A DNA stretch of 33,470 nt from JAAZMA01 sp036720245 (GCA_036720245.1 DAIMNI010000017.1:1-33470), one strand, 5' to 3'. Positions 1 through 9,435 are shown, counted from the first letter of the stretch. Notes: generated from the letters alone by a model not told the origin. Numbers and translations are program-made.

Positions 1-3
1 ATC

Positions 4-834
4 TTATTCTTCTAATAACTTTATATTATTTATTATAATATCTTTTTTTAACTCTAGTAATTTCTTATTATCTTCATTTAAACTTTGTTTCATATCTCCT
101 ATGGCTAAATCTAGTTTATCTAGTCTTTTGGTTTTTTCTTTGTCTTTGGATAGTTTTTGTCTAAGTCTAGTAATATTTTCCCCTGTGGAGTCTAATAAAT
201 TTTTTGCATTTTCTATATTAGTTCCTCCAAGTAAATCAGCTTGATATATTGCATATTTTATTTTTAATAATTCTCCACCTATTTCATCTTTATATAAATC
301 AAAAAATTTGGATAAAGATAAAACAGCTTTGCTACCTGTGTCTAAAATATCATCTATATTTCTATCTTCCACAGCCTTAGTGCATAAATTTAAATTATTT
401 TTAAATTCCTTTGTTTTTTCAGGGTTTGCAGATTTTTTCATGGCTTCTATTTCATAATCATTCCAAGATTTATGAATCTTTTCTATTTTTTTATCTATAT
501 CAGCCCATTTTTTAGTTAGTTCTTTGTCTTTATCTTCTATTTTACCTTCTGTTTTTTCTTTTTCACTTTCTTTAGGTTTTTCGTTTGATTTATCTTTTGT
601 ATCTTTTGTTTTAGTTTTTAAAATTTCAAATTCCTGTGGACTTAAATTTTCAATTTCCTTAATTTCCTTTATAGAACTAAAAATTTTATCAAATTCTTCT
701 GAAATTGAGGCTAAAGTTGAGGGTGCTTTTTCTTTTTGTTCTAATTTAGTCCCTTTTTTATCTCCAGTTTTTTTACAGGAAATAAGCATTATAGATATTG
801 TCAGAATTAGTACTAAGTTTAAACTTTTTTTCAT
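4..834 (-). CDS. Putative lipoprotein, Lys/Glu-rich, function unknown
   Basis: A 276-residue protein of unknown function. The N-terminus is a short Lys-rich signal sequence with a hydrophobic core and a lipobox ending LISC (Cys20), so it is predicted to be lipid-anchored on the outer face of the membrane. Residues about 70-110 are an extremely charged, low-complexity Lys/Glu/Asp linker; the rest looks helical and possibly coiled-coil. The start has a good ribosome binding site (GAGGTGG). The stop codon is at 4-6, so the gene is complete although it touches the window edge. It lies 46 nt downstream of cls with no terminator seen between them, so it may be the last gene of a typA-cls unit. I recognise no catalytic motif. 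Confidence 0.8.
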   Translation of the reverse strand: MKKSLNLVLILTISIMLISCKKTGDKKGTKLEQKEKAPSTLASISEEFDKIFSSIKEIKEIENLSPQEFEILKTKTKDTKDKSNEKPKESEKEKTEGKIEDKDKELTKKWADIDKKIEKIHKSWNDYEIEAMKKSANPEKTKEFKNNLNLCTKAVEDRNIDDILDTGSKAVLSLSKFFDLYKDEIGGELLKIKYAIYQADLLGGTNIENAKNLLDSTGENITRLRQKLSKDKEKTKRLDKLDLAIGDMKQSLNEDNKKLLELKKDIIINNIKLLEE

Positions 835-880
835 ATAACCACCTCAAGAAATAGTTTATCCTAGAGATGGGTTTTTATCC

Positions 881-2341
881 TTATAGTATAGGAGATAATA
901 ATCTAGATATAGATTCTTTTAATTTTACAATACTAGACCTTTTACCATAGTCTTCTAAGGTAATTTCTTTGCATAGTTCTAGGTCTTTGTGGAATTGTTC
1001 TACAACTTTTCTATTTACTTCTTCATCATATATAAATGCATTTACCTCAAAATTTAGTTTAAAGGAGCGAATGTCTAAATTTGCCGTTCCAATAGAGGTA
1101 ACAAAATCATCCATTATAAAAAGTTTGCTGTGCAAAAATCCATTTTCATAAGTATAAAACTTGACTCCTGCTTCTAATAATTCTCCTATATAGGAAAGTC
1201 CTGCCCAATATACAAAGGGATGGTCTGGTTTGCAAGGTATCATAACTCTTACATCTAGACCAGATAGTCCAGCTATCTTTAATGCCTCAAACATACTATC
1301 ATCTGGGATAAAATAAGGGCTTTGAATATAAACTCTTTCATGAGCATTGTTTATCATTTTAAAATAACCATCTTTAACTGAAGGCCATTTAGAGTCTGGG
1401 CCACTACTAACTATTTGAATTCCTGCATTGCCTTTAGTTTCTTGTTTAGGTAGGCCTAATCTGCATTGAGCCTTGTCCTTATGGATTGCAGCAAATCGCC
1501 AGTCTTTATAAAATTGCCATTGAAGTCCCCCTATTGCTGAACCTTTTATTTTTATATGGGTATCTCTCCAATAACCAAATCTTTTAGAAAGGCCTAGATA
1601 TTCATCCCCTATATTAAATCCTCCTACATAGGCTTCCTTTCCATCTATTATACATAATTTTCTATGATTTCTATAATTGATTCTAAAGGTAAAAAAGGGT
1701 GCAAATGGAGGAAAAAATACGGATACTTCCCCACCAGCTTTTTTAAATTCATTAAAGGCACCTCTTTTAAGTTTTCTGCCGCCCATACCATCGTATAATA
1801 CTTTTACCTCTATCCCTTCTTTTGCCTTTTCTGTCAGAGCATTGATTATTTTCATCCCTATTCCATCGGATTTAATAATATAGTATTCTATATAAATATA
1901 TTCCTTGGCATTTTTTATACTCTCCAAAAATGCCTTAAATTTTTTTTCTCCATCAAAATATAATTCCACACTATTGTCCTGGGAAAAATAGGCTTCAGAG
2001 GTTAATATGTGCATTTTTATTATATCTTCATGTTCCGCAAATTTAGGATTAGAATAGGTATATTCTTCTTCAAATATTTTTTGTCCCTGTTCTACTACTC
2101 TATCCCTAAATTTTCTATCATCTATTTCTTTTTTCTGGAACATTTTTTTCTTGCTCATATCTTGGCCAATAGATAGATATAGTAAAAAACCTATACCTGG
2201 TAAAAAGGTCAATACCATAACCCATAACCAAGTTGTAGTAGGATTTCTCCTTTCAAAAAACACCAATAATATAGCAAATAAAATATTTAACCACAAAATG
2301 TTTTTAAAAAGCCAAGTATAGACTGTTACTATATGATCCAT
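881..2341 (-). CDS. cls: Cardiolipin synthase (phospholipase D family)
   Basis: Makes cardiolipin from two phosphatidylglycerol molecules at the cytoplasmic membrane. Two N-terminal membrane segments (about residues 12-31 and 36-58) precede two phospholipase D domains. Each carries a complete HKD motif: HRKLCIID (His226, Lys228, Asp233) and HSKLFIMD (His404, Lys406, Asp411). The length, 486 residues, is normal for Firmicute Cls. I place the start at the ATG at 2341, where a GGGGGG ribosome binding site is correctly spaced; a TTG one codon upstream would be too close. It begins 33 nt after the typA stop, so the two are probably cotranscribed. Confidence 0.95.
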   Translation of the reverse strand: MDHIVTVYTWLFKNILWLNILFAILLVFFERRNPTTTWLWVMVLTFLPGIGFLLYLSIGQDMSKKKMFQKKEIDDRKFRDRVVEQGQKIFEEEYTYSNPKFAEHEDIIKMHILTSEAYFSQDNSVELYFDGEKKFKAFLESIKNAKEYIYIEYYIIKSDGIGMKIINALTEKAKEGIEVKVLYDGMGGRKLKRGAFNEFKKAGGEVSVFFPPFAPFFTFRINYRNHRKLCIIDGKEAYVGGFNIGDEYLGLSKRFGYWRDTHIKIKGSAIGGLQWQFYKDWRFAAIHKDKAQCRLGLPKQETKGNAGIQIVSSGPDSKWPSVKDGYFKMINNAHERVYIQSPYFIPDDSMFEALKIAGLSGLDVRVMIPCKPDHPFVYWAGLSYIGELLEAGVKFYTYENGFLHSKLFIMDDFVTSIGTANLDIRSFKLNFEVNAFIYDEEVNRKVVEQFHKDLELCKEITLEDYGKRSSIVKLKESISRLLSPIL

Positions 2342-2374
2342 CAAATCCCCCCTATAAAACTGACCTATTTGGAC

Positions 2375-4195
2375 CTATTTGTTAGATTTATATCTCTTTG
2401 TAGAATCTAAGATTCTCTTCCTTATTCTAAAATCTGTAGGAGTTATTTCTATTAATTCATCATCCGTTATAAATTCTAAAGCCTCCTCTAAGGACATATC
2501 TCTCGGTGAGGATAATTTCAAAGCATCATCAGATCCTGAGGCACGAACATTAGACTGATGCTTTTTCCTACAAATATTTATCTCTATATCCATATTTTTG
2601 GGGCTAGCACCTACTACCATGCCTTCATAAACTTTAGTTCCTGGATTTATAAATAATACTCCTCTATCCTGTGCACTATATAGTCCATAAGCTGTTGCCT
2701 CACCTGTTTCAAAAGCTATAAGAGAACCCTCACTTCTTTTAGGAATATCTCCCTTATAAAGGGCATATCCATCAAATACAGTATTGATAATTCCCTCTCC
2801 CTTTGTATCTGTCATAAATTCTCCCCTATATCCTATAAGTCCTCTTGCAGGAATAGAGAATTCTAGTCTAGAATACCCATCATTGGCCTCGGCCATATTA
2901 ATTAATTCGCCTTTTCTTCTTCCTAACTTTTCTATTACTGAACCAATAAATTCTTCACTTACATCTATTATAACTTTTTCCATTGGTTCATATTTTTTAC
3001 CATCTTTGTATTTAAAAAGTACTTCTGGTTTAGATACTTGGAATTCATAACCTTCTCTTCTCATATTTTCTATTAATACAGATAAATGAAGTTCCCCTCT
3101 GCCAGATACTTTAAATGCATCTGTAGAATCTGTTTCTTCAACCCTTAAACTTACATCAGTTTGTAATTCCTTAAATAATCTATTTCGAATTTGTCTAGAG
3201 GTTAAATATTTTCCTTCTCTTCCTGCAAATGGGCTATTATTTACTATAAAGTTCATAGATATTGTAGGCTCAGATATTTTTACAAAAGGCAATGGTTCTG
3301 GATGTTCAGTATCACAAATAGTATCCCCTATATGAATGCCTTCCACCCCAGTTACTGCTATAATACTCCCCATAGTTGCCTCTTCTACTTCTACTCTATT
3401 CAAACCTTCAAATTCATAGACCTTTGTAATTTTTACATGTTTTTTATCTTCTGGCCTATCCTCATTTACCATTATTGCCTCTTGATTAGTTTGAATTTTT
3501 CCTCTTTCTATTTTGCCTATTCCAATTCTTCCCACATAATCATTGTAATCTATGGTGGAAATTAGTACTTGTAGTGGCCCATCTATATCCCCTTCTGGTG
3601 TAGGAATATAATCCACTATGGTTTTAAATAAATCTTCCATATTGTCCTTTTTAATATTTATGTCATTAGTTGCATATCCATCTCTAGCTGAGGTAAATAC
3701 AAATGGAGAATCTAAATATTTTTCCCCTGCTCCTAATTCTATAAATAGATCTAATACCTCATCTATTACTTCACTAGGTCTTGCCTCTTCTCTATCGATT
3801 TTATTGATGCAGACTATGGCTGGTAAATTGAGCTCAAATGATTTTTTCAATACAAATTTAGTTTGTGGCATAGGTCCTTCAAAAGCATCTACTAAAAGGA
3901 CTACCCCATCTACCATTTTTAATACCCTTTCCACTTCTCCGCCAAAATCCGCATGACCTGGTGTATCTATAATGTTTATTTTAATTCCATTATAGTGTAT
4001 AGCTGTATTTTTAGATAATATGGTAATTCCCCTTTCTCTTTCTATTTCATTGGAATCCATTACCCTGTCTTCAACTATTTGATTTTCTCTAAATACTCCT
4101 GATTGTTTTAGCATACTATCCACCAAAGTGGTTTTACCATGGTCAACATGGGCGATAATTGCTATATTTCTTAAGTCTTCTCTTGCTATATTCAT
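2375..4195 (-). CDS. typA: Translational GTPase TypA/BipA
   Basis: A ribosome-associated translational GTPase of the EF-G family that acts in 50S assembly and stress or cold adaptation. The G-domain is at the N-terminus: AHVDHGKT (residues 15-22), DTPGHAD (77-83) and NKID (131-134). It is followed by the EF-Tu-like domain 2 and the EF-G-like and TypA-specific C-terminal domains. The length of 606 residues is typical. The ribosome binding site is AGGAAGGG. A TTGACA sequence at 4264-4269 (complement of tgtcaa) could be a -35 element, but I see no good -10 at the right distance. The terminator at 4277-4312 separates it from the upstream ATPase gene. Confidence 0.97.
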   Translation of the reverse strand: MNIAREDLRNIAIIAHVDHGKTTLVDSMLKQSGVFRENQIVEDRVMDSNEIERERGITILSKNTAIHYNGIKINIIDTPGHADFGGEVERVLKMVDGVVLLVDAFEGPMPQTKFVLKKSFELNLPAIVCINKIDREEARPSEVIDEVLDLFIELGAGEKYLDSPFVFTSARDGYATNDINIKKDNMEDLFKTIVDYIPTPEGDIDGPLQVLISTIDYNDYVGRIGIGKIERGKIQTNQEAIMVNEDRPEDKKHVKITKVYEFEGLNRVEVEEATMGSIIAVTGVEGIHIGDTICDTEHPEPLPFVKISEPTISMNFIVNNSPFAGREGKYLTSRQIRNRLFKELQTDVSLRVEETDSTDAFKVSGRGELHLSVLIENMRREGYEFQVSKPEVLFKYKDGKKYEPMEKVIIDVSEEFIGSVIEKLGRRKGELINMAEANDGYSRLEFSIPARGLIGYRGEFMTDTKGEGIINTVFDGYALYKGDIPKRSEGSLIAFETGEATAYGLYSAQDRGVLFINPGTKVYEGMVVGASPKNMDIEINICRKKHQSNVRASGSDDALKLSSPRDMSLEEALEFITDDELIEITPTDFRIRKRILDSTKRYKSNK

Positions 4196-4276
4196 TAAAA
4201 TAATCCCTTCCTATTTGTTTTAATTTCGTTATTCTTTTCCAAAACTAATCTTATCACATTTTTTGTCAAAATGATA

Positions 4277-4312
4277 GTAAAAATTTATGGCAGGGTCTAT
4301 ATCCCCTGCCAT
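4277..4312 (-). terminator. Intrinsic terminator after the RsbW-like gene
   Basis: A perfect 9-bp stem (ATGGCAGGG pairs with CCCTGCCAT, 4287-4295 with 4304-4312) and an 8-nt loop. On the minus strand it is followed by AAATTTTT. It lies directly after the stop of the 4316-4717 gene and upstream of typA. Confidence 0.8.
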
Positions 4313-4315
4313 TTA

Positions 4316-4717
4316 TCATATATACTTAATTACCTCTACTTTATTTTTCTTAATATGGAATTCATCAGATAGCCCATTTACTATAACAAGTCCCCTCCCA
4401 CAGCATTTTAAATCCTTTGGATCATAGGATCTTATATCGTAGTCAATTCCTTGTCCCTCGTCTGAAATTTCTATTTTTAAAGCATTCCCTTGTAATTCTA
4501 AATATAATTCTACTGTTTTGCCCTCACTACATTTATTGCCATGAATTACACTGTTTACTACTAGTTCATTTAATATTAATCTAATATCAAATATTAAATC
4601 TTCATCCTTAATAATATATCTTAATTTATTAATTACATCCTGTATTACAATTTTAATATCCTCTAGATCACTGCATATGGATTTTTGATACATGAAATTC
4701 ATCTCAATCACGTCCAT
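4316..4717 (-). CDS. RsbW/SpoIIAB-type ATP-binding protein (HATPase_c fold)
   Basis: A 133-residue protein of the GHKL ATPase fold seen in anti-sigma-factor kinases such as RsbW and SpoIIAB. Visible motifs are the N-box ELVVNSVIHGN, the G1 box DEGQGID and the later GRGLVIVN segment. Such proteins normally bind a sigma factor and phosphorylate an STAS-domain antagonist, but neither partner is encoded beside it here, so its target is unknown. The start is uncertain. The ATG at 4717 has only a weak ribosome binding site, and a TATAAT-like box at 4727-4732 would place transcription start almost on it. The ATG at 4702 is an alternative. Confidence 0.8.
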   Translation of the reverse strand: MDVIEMNFMYQKSICSDLEDIKIVIQDVINKLRYIIKDEDLIFDIRLILNELVVNSVIHGNKCSEGKTVELYLELQGNALKIEISDEGQGIDYDIRSYDPKDLKCCGRGLVIVNGLSDEFHIKKNKVEVIKYI

Positions 4718-4910
4718 CCAATCAATATTATAATATCACATAATTCCTATAATTATTCTACCCAAATTCTTTCTCCCTAATCTATTATATGGGAATCTTC
4801 TATCTTTAGATGTATATTTGTGAAAAAAGTTTAAAGCCTTTATTTTTAGGGTATCATCTTTATTGATACAAATTCATCATCTTGAATGAAAATGAAGAAT
4901 CTTATATATT

Positions 4911-4939
4911 GAGATCCTTCGCCTTCGCTCAGGATGACA
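4911..4939 (+). repeat. Dispersed GAGATCCTTCGC...GGATGACA repeat, copy 1
   Basis: GAGATCCTTCGC, a short centre, then CTCAGGATGACA. It lies upstream of the rubredoxin gene in the 273-bp gap that follows the RsbW-like gene. Nothing else in that gap is assignable with confidence. Confidence 0.7.
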
Positions 4940-4990
4940 TATTATCTTATGAAAGATGATTATATTATTTCATGAAAGGAGAATGTATTT

Positions 4991-5149
4991 ATGGAAAAAT
5001 GGGTTTGTGAACCTTGTGGCTATGTTTATGATCCAGCAGAAGGAGATCCAGATAATGGTATAGAACCTGGCACAGCCTTTGAAAATTTACCAGAGGATTG
5101 GGTATGCCCAGTTTGTGGAGCTACAAAGGATATGTTTGTAAAGGAATAA
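4991..5149 (+). CDS. Rubredoxin
   Basis: A 52-residue plus-strand protein. It is a small electron carrier with one iron held by four cysteines, typical of anaerobes, and often donates electrons to rubrerythrin or superoxide reductase. The two knuckles are CEPCG (Cys6, Cys9) and CPVCG (Cys39, Cys42). The conserved aromatic core (Trp4, Tyr11, Tyr13, Trp37) and the family segment GDPDNGI are present, and the length is exactly that of classical rubredoxins. The ribosome binding site AAAGGAG is well placed. It appears monocistronic, lying between minus-strand genes and ending in a hairpin shared with ysxC. I cannot name a partner from this window. Confidence 0.95.
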   Translation: MEKWVCEPCGYVYDPAEGDPDNGIEPGTAFENLPEDWVCPVCGATKDMFVKE

Positions 5150-5187
5150 TTTTTAAAGAGCAGTAGTCCTAGATTACTGCTCTTTTT
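5150..5187. terminator. Bidirectional terminator shared by rubredoxin and ysxC
   Basis: The hairpin AAAGAGCAGTA / TACTGCTCTTT (about 5155-5165 with 5175-5185) is followed by a T-run on the plus strand and by TTTAAAAATT on the minus strand. The minus-strand arm contains the last codons and the stop of ysxC (stop at 5174-5176), so coding and termination signals overlap. Confidence 0.8.
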
Positions 5188-5773
5188 CTATGCCTAAAAT
5201 ATTATAAAACTCATCCCATATTTTATCTATATTCATTTTGTTTAAAGCAGAATATGGAATTATTAGATTATTATCCCCTAATTCTAATTTATTCTCTATG
5301 GCTTTTATTTGAGCTGGGCATTTGCTTTTTTTAATTTTATCACCTTTAGTAGCTATAACTAATCCTCTAAAGCCGCAAGCCTTAAGCCAATTGTGCATCA
5401 TTAAATCGTCCTCAGTAGGGCTATGTCTAATATCTACTAATTGTACTACCTCTACTAAGTTTTCCCTAGTATTTAAATATTCTTCAATAATATGTCCCCA
5501 TTTTTCCTTTTCCTCTTTTGAAACTTGAGCATAGCCGTAGCCTGGCAAATCTACTAATCTAAATTCATCATTTATATTATAAAAATTAATAGTCCTAGTT
5601 TTCCCAGGCTTACCACTAGTTCTAGCTAAACTTTTTCTATTAATTAAAGAGTTAATAAAGGAAGATTTCCCCACATTAGACCTACCTGCAAAGGCTATTT
5701 CAGGTAAGTCATTTTCGGGATATTGTTCTTTATATACTGCCACTCTTTCTAATTCAGCTTTCCTTATTATCAT
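5174..5773 (-). CDS. ysxC: Ribosome biogenesis GTPase YsxC/EngB
   Basis: An essential GTPase that acts late in 50S ribosomal subunit assembly. The 199-residue chain has the G1 motif GRSNVGKS (residues 30-37), the switch I region with TRTINFY, the G3 motif DLPGYG (75-80), the G4 motif TKGDK (142-146; the family often has TKADK) and SAL near the end. Its start codon lies inside the lon 3' end (20-bp overlap), which indicates translational coupling. This position after lon at the end of a tig-clp-lon cluster is the usual Firmicute arrangement. Transcription ends in the hairpin that includes its stop codon. Confidence 0.96.
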   Translation of the reverse strand: MIIRKAELERVAVYKEQYPENDLPEIAFAGRSNVGKSSFINSLINRKSLARTSGKPGKTRTINFYNINDEFRLVDLPGYGYAQVSKEEKEKWGHIIEEYLNTRENLVEVVQLVDIRHSPTEDDLMMHNWLKACGFRGLVIATKGDKIKKSKCPAQIKAIENKLELGDNNLIIPYSALNKMNIDKIWDEFYNILGIEKEQ

Positions 5774-8108
5774 TTTTATCTTCCTTTTCTAATAGTGCAT
5801 GATTTAAAACTTCATCCATATTCTTAACTAATATAATCTCCATAGATTTCTTAATTTTATCTGGTATTTCCTCTAAATCTTTTTTATTTTCATAGGGTAT
5901 TAATACCTTTTTAATACCTATTCTATGGGCTGCTAGGATTTTTTCTTTAATACCACCTACAGGTAGTACCCTTCCCCTAAGGGTTATTTCTCCAGTCATA
6001 GCAATATCCTTATCTACTGGTCTATTAGTTAGTGCGGATATATTAGCAGTAGCCATAGTAATCCCCGCCGATGGCCCATCCTTTGGAATAGCCCCTTCTG
6101 GCACATGGACATGGAGATCCATTTCCTTATAAAAATTCTCATCTATATTAAGTCTGTGGGAATTTGCCCTAATATAGGATATACCAGCTTGAGCTGATTC
6201 TTTCATTACATCTCCTAATTGCCCAGTTAATTGGATTTTTCCAGCGCCCTTCATAGAATTTACTTCTATGGATAGAGTTTCTCCACCAAAAATAGTCCAG
6301 GCCAAACCTGTAGCTACTCCTACTTGACTTTCCCTTTCCCAATAATCATGGCGATATTTTTCAATACCTAAATATTTATGAAGACTTCCTTGATTGACCC
6401 TTATGGTTTTAGTATTAGTTTCTACCATTTTTTTGGCAGCTTTCCTACAAATATTTGCAATATTTCTTTCTAATTCTCTAACTCCTGCTTCTCTAGTATA
6501 GCTACTTATTATGCTTCTCATGGCATTTTCTGAAATTTTAAGGTTTTTTTCTTTTAAGCCATGTTCCTTTAATTGTTTAGGTAAAATATGTTTCATAGCT
6601 ATATTTAATTTTTCTTCTTCTGTATAGCCTGAAATTCTAATGACTTCCATTCTATCTAATAGTGGTGGTGGAATGGATGCCACAGTATTTGCTGTGGTAA
6701 TAAATAATACTTTAGATAGATCAAAAGGCAATTCTAAATAATGATCTGTAAAACTATTATTTTGTTCAGGATCTAATACTTCAAGTAATGCAGAAGCTGG
6801 GTCTCCTCTAAAATCTGAAGCTAATTTATCTATTTCATCAAATAGAAAAACAGGATTATTAGAACCTGCCTTTTTAATAGAAGATATCACTCTTCCTGGC
6901 ATAGCTCCTACATAGGTTCTCCTATGTCCCCTAATTTCTGCCTCATCCCTAACACCGCCTAGACTCATTCTAACAAAATTTCTATTTAAAGATTCTGCAA
7001 TGGCTTTAGCAATGGAGGTTTTCCCCACTCCTGGTGGACCTACTAAACAAAGTATAGGGCCTTTCATTTCTGTAGCCAATTCTCTAATGGCTATAAATTC
7101 CAATACCCTTTCTTTTACATCTGTAAGCCCATAATGGTCTTTATTTAATATAGCTCTGGCATTTTTAATATTTACTTTATCCTTGGTTTCTACATCCCAA
7201 GGTAATTCTATAATCCAATCTAAATAGGTACGTATTACGGCCGTTTCTGCAGAATGGGGACTCATTTTATCTAATCTATCTAATTCTTTTAGCGCCTTTT
7301 CTTTTGCTTCTTCTGGCATATCTATGCTGCTAATTTTTACTTTATATTCTTCTATTTCCTCTAGTAAATCGTCGTCTTCTCCCAATTCTTTTTGAATAGC
7401 CCTCATTTGTTCCTTTAGATAATATTCTTTTTGAACTTTAGTTATTTGCTTTTTTACTCTTTGATCAATCTTTTCTTCAATTTTTAATAATTCTATCTCT
7501 TCCTGTAAAATTTGATGAAGAGTTTCCAGTCTTTCATAATAATCTATGGCCTCTAATATTCTTTGATGATCTTCAATTTTAAGATTTATATAAGAGGCAA
7601 TTACATCCGCCAATCTTCCTGGATCTTCTATATCTGTAACGGCGATTAATATATCTGGGGATAATCTATTGCTTATGGATAGATATTCTTCTAAATCACT
7701 AATTACAAGTCTCATAGAAGCTTCTAGTTCTTTATCTACTTTTATATCTTCTGTACTGTAAATTAATTCATCTACTTCAGCTTTAAAATAGTCTTTCTCC
7801 TGCACTATATTGACTATTCTACCTCTATTTATTCCTTCTACTAATACCCTTATGCTGCCTCCTGGCAATTTTAACATTTGCTTTATTTTAGCAATAGTTC
7901 CTATATGATAAAAATCCTCTGTTTTGGGATTTTCTATTTTGGCATCTTTTTGAGCACATAAAAGTATTAGGGAATCATCTACCATGGCCTTTTCTAATGC
8001 ATTTATAGATTTTTCCCTTCCTACATCAAAATGAATTACCATATGAGGAAATACTGACATTCCTCTTAAGGGTATCAGAGGCAATGTTCTTTCTTCTATA
8101 TTATACAT
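5754..8108 (-). CDS. lon: ATP-dependent protease Lon (LonA)
   Basis: A cytosolic ATP-dependent serine protease that degrades misfolded and regulatory proteins. In the 784-residue chain I see an N-terminal substrate-recognition domain (about 1-200), a helical coiled region (about 200-300), an AAA+ module with Walker A GPPGVGKT (357-364) and Walker B FLFDEIDK (421-428), and the C-terminal protease domain. That domain carries the Ser-Lys dyad: Ser680 in KDGPSAG and Lys723 in GGIKEK. The length is typical of LonA. The ribosome binding site is AAGGGGGG. A terminator-like hairpin lies between clpX and lon just upstream of this site, so lon may be expressed through read-through or from a promoter inside clpX. 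Confidence 0.97.
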   Translation of the reverse strand: MYNIEERTLPLIPLRGMSVFPHMVIHFDVGREKSINALEKAMVDDSLILLCAQKDAKIENPKTEDFYHIGTIAKIKQMLKLPGGSIRVLVEGINRGRIVNIVQEKDYFKAEVDELIYSTEDIKVDKELEASMRLVISDLEEYLSISNRLSPDILIAVTDIEDPGRLADVIASYINLKIEDHQRILEAIDYYERLETLHQILQEEIELLKIEEKIDQRVKKQITKVQKEYYLKEQMRAIQKELGEDDDLLEEIEEYKVKISSIDMPEEAKEKALKELDRLDKMSPHSAETAVIRTYLDWIIELPWDVETKDKVNIKNARAILNKDHYGLTDVKERVLEFIAIRELATEMKGPILCLVGPPGVGKTSIAKAIAESLNRNFVRMSLGGVRDEAEIRGHRRTYVGAMPGRVISSIKKAGSNNPVFLFDEIDKLASDFRGDPASALLEVLDPEQNNSFTDHYLELPFDLSKVLFITTANTVASIPPPLLDRMEVIRISGYTEEEKLNIAMKHILPKQLKEHGLKEKNLKISENAMRSIISSYTREAGVRELERNIANICRKAAKKMVETNTKTIRVNQGSLHKYLGIEKYRHDYWERESQVGVATGLAWTIFGGETLSIEVNSMKGAGKIQLTGQLGDVMKESAQAGISYIRANSHRLNIDENFYKEMDLHVHVPEGAIPKDGPSAGITMATANISALTNRPVDKDIAMTGEITLRGRVLPVGGIKEKILAAHRIGIKKVLIPYENKKDLEEIPDKIKKSMEIILVKNMDEVLNHALLEKEDKNDNKES

Positions 8109-8125
8109 AGTTTCCCCCCTTTTAT

Positions 8126-8157
8126 GTATAAATAAAGCCCACTAAACAGTGAGCTTT
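8126..8157 (-). terminator. Terminator/attenuator hairpin between clpX and lon
   Basis: A 10-bp stem with a single wobble pair (8134-8143 with 8148-8157) and a 4-nt loop, followed on the minus strand by TTTATTTAT. It lies directly after the clpX stop and about 20 nt before the lon start. The gap is too short for a separate lon promoter downstream of it, so it probably gives partial termination. Confidence 0.65.
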
Positions 8158-8160
8158 TAT

Positions 8161-9435
8161 TTATGATGCGGATTCTTTACCTGATTTTTTAGCTCTATTT
8201 TTTGCTGCTTGTTCTGAAAGAACTAATGTTGGTTCTCCGCCTAATATAGTTTCTTTAGTAATTAGACATTTTTCTATATCTTCCCTAGAAGGTATTTCGT
8301 ACATTATATCTAATAGTGTTTCCTCTATTATACTACGAAGACCTCTAGCACCAGTTTTTCTTTCTATGGCCTTTTCTGCTATGGCATTTAAAGCACCGTT
8401 ATCAAATTCTAATTCTACTCCATCCATTTCAAACAATTCTTTATATTGTTTTACTAGAGCATTTTTAGGTTCTGTCAATATGCTGATTAGGGCTTCTTCG
8501 TCTAATTCTTCTAAGGTTACCATAACTGGTAAACGCCCAACAAATTCTGGTATTAAACCATATTTTATTAAATCTTCTGGTTGAAGTTCTTTTAATAATT
8601 CTCCAATTTCTATATCTTTTTTACTCTGAATTTCTGCACCAAAGCCCATAGATTTATTACCTATTCTATTTTGAATTACTTTCTCTAATCCATCAAAAGC
8701 CCCACCTACTATAAATAGTATATTAGTGGTATCTACCTGAATAAACTCTTGATGAGGATGTTTCCTCCCACCTTGAGGTGGTACATTGGCTACAGTCCCT
8801 TCAAGAATCTTTAGCAAGGCCTGTTGGACTCCTTCTCCAGATACATCTCTGGTTATGGAAGGATTATCTGTTTTTCTAGCAATTTTGTCTATTTCATCTA
8901 TATAAACTATACCTTGCTCTGCTTTTTCTATATCATAATCTGCAGCTTGAATTAATTTTAAAATTATGTTTTCCACATCTTCACCTACATAGCCTGCTTC
9001 TGTCAATGAAGTAGCATCTGCTATAGCAAAGGGGACATTTAGTATCCTAGCTAAAGTTTGAGCTAATAATGTCTTACCAGAACCAGTAGGCCCAATCATT
9101 ACTATATTAGATTTTTGTAATTCTACAGAGTTTTTCTTTGACGGTATTTTATTTATTCTTTTATAATGATTATATACGGCAACAGCTAAGGCTCTTTTTG
9201 CCCTGTCTTGTTTTATTACATATTCGTCTAAAGCGCTTTTTATTTTTTCCGGTTTTGGCAAATCCCTTAATTCATAGTCAAAGCTATCTATAAACTCTTC
9301 GTCTATAATTTCTTGACATAAAGTAATACATTCATCACATATGAACACATTGGGACCTGCAATAAGCCTTCTAACCTGATCTTGTGGTTTACCACAAAAA
9401 GAGCAGCGAAGCTGTTTGTCATCATATTTAGGCAT
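8161..9435 (-). CDS. clpX: ATP-dependent Clp protease ATP-binding subunit ClpX
   Basis: An AAA+ unfoldase that recognises tagged or damaged proteins and feeds them into ClpP. The 424 residues contain an N-terminal zinc-binding domain with four cysteines (Cys11, Cys14, Cys33, Cys36), Walker A GPTGSGKT (115-122), the pore loop GYVG (148-151) and Walker B IVYIDEID (176-183). The RKH loop appears in GGRKHPHQEF. ClpX normally uses an IGF-type loop to dock on ClpP; I did not locate it with certainty, though GLEKVIQNRIG is in the right region. It is 19 nt downstream of clpP with ribosome binding site GAGGTG, so the two partner subunits are made from one transcript. Confidence 0.97.
   Translation of the reverse strand: MPKYDDKQLRCSFCGKPQDQVRRLIAGPNVFICDECITLCQEIIDEEFIDSFDYELRDLPKPEKIKSALDEYVIKQDRAKRALAVAVYNHYKRINKIPSKKNSVELQKSNIVMIGPTGSGKTLLAQTLARILNVPFAIADATSLTEAGYVGEDVENIILKLIQAADYDIEKAEQGIVYIDEIDKIARKTDNPSITRDVSGEGVQQALLKILEGTVANVPPQGGRKHPHQEFIQVDTTNILFIVGGAFDGLEKVIQNRIGNKSMGFGAEIQSKKDIEIGELLKELQPEDLIKYGLIPEFVGRLPVMVTLEELDEEALISILTEPKNALVKQYKELFEMDGVELEFDNGALNAIAEKAIERKTGARGLRSIIEETLLDIMYEIPSREDIEKCLITKETILGGEPTLVLSEQAAKNRAKKSGKESAS

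Noticed and set aside
4..834. That the first gene is truncated by the window edge.
   Set aside because: Its stop codon is at 4-6, so the frame is complete.
3618..3956. A 112-codon plus-strand frame inside typA.
   Set aside because: Antisense shadow of the TypA G-domain; no supporting ribosome binding site or motifs.
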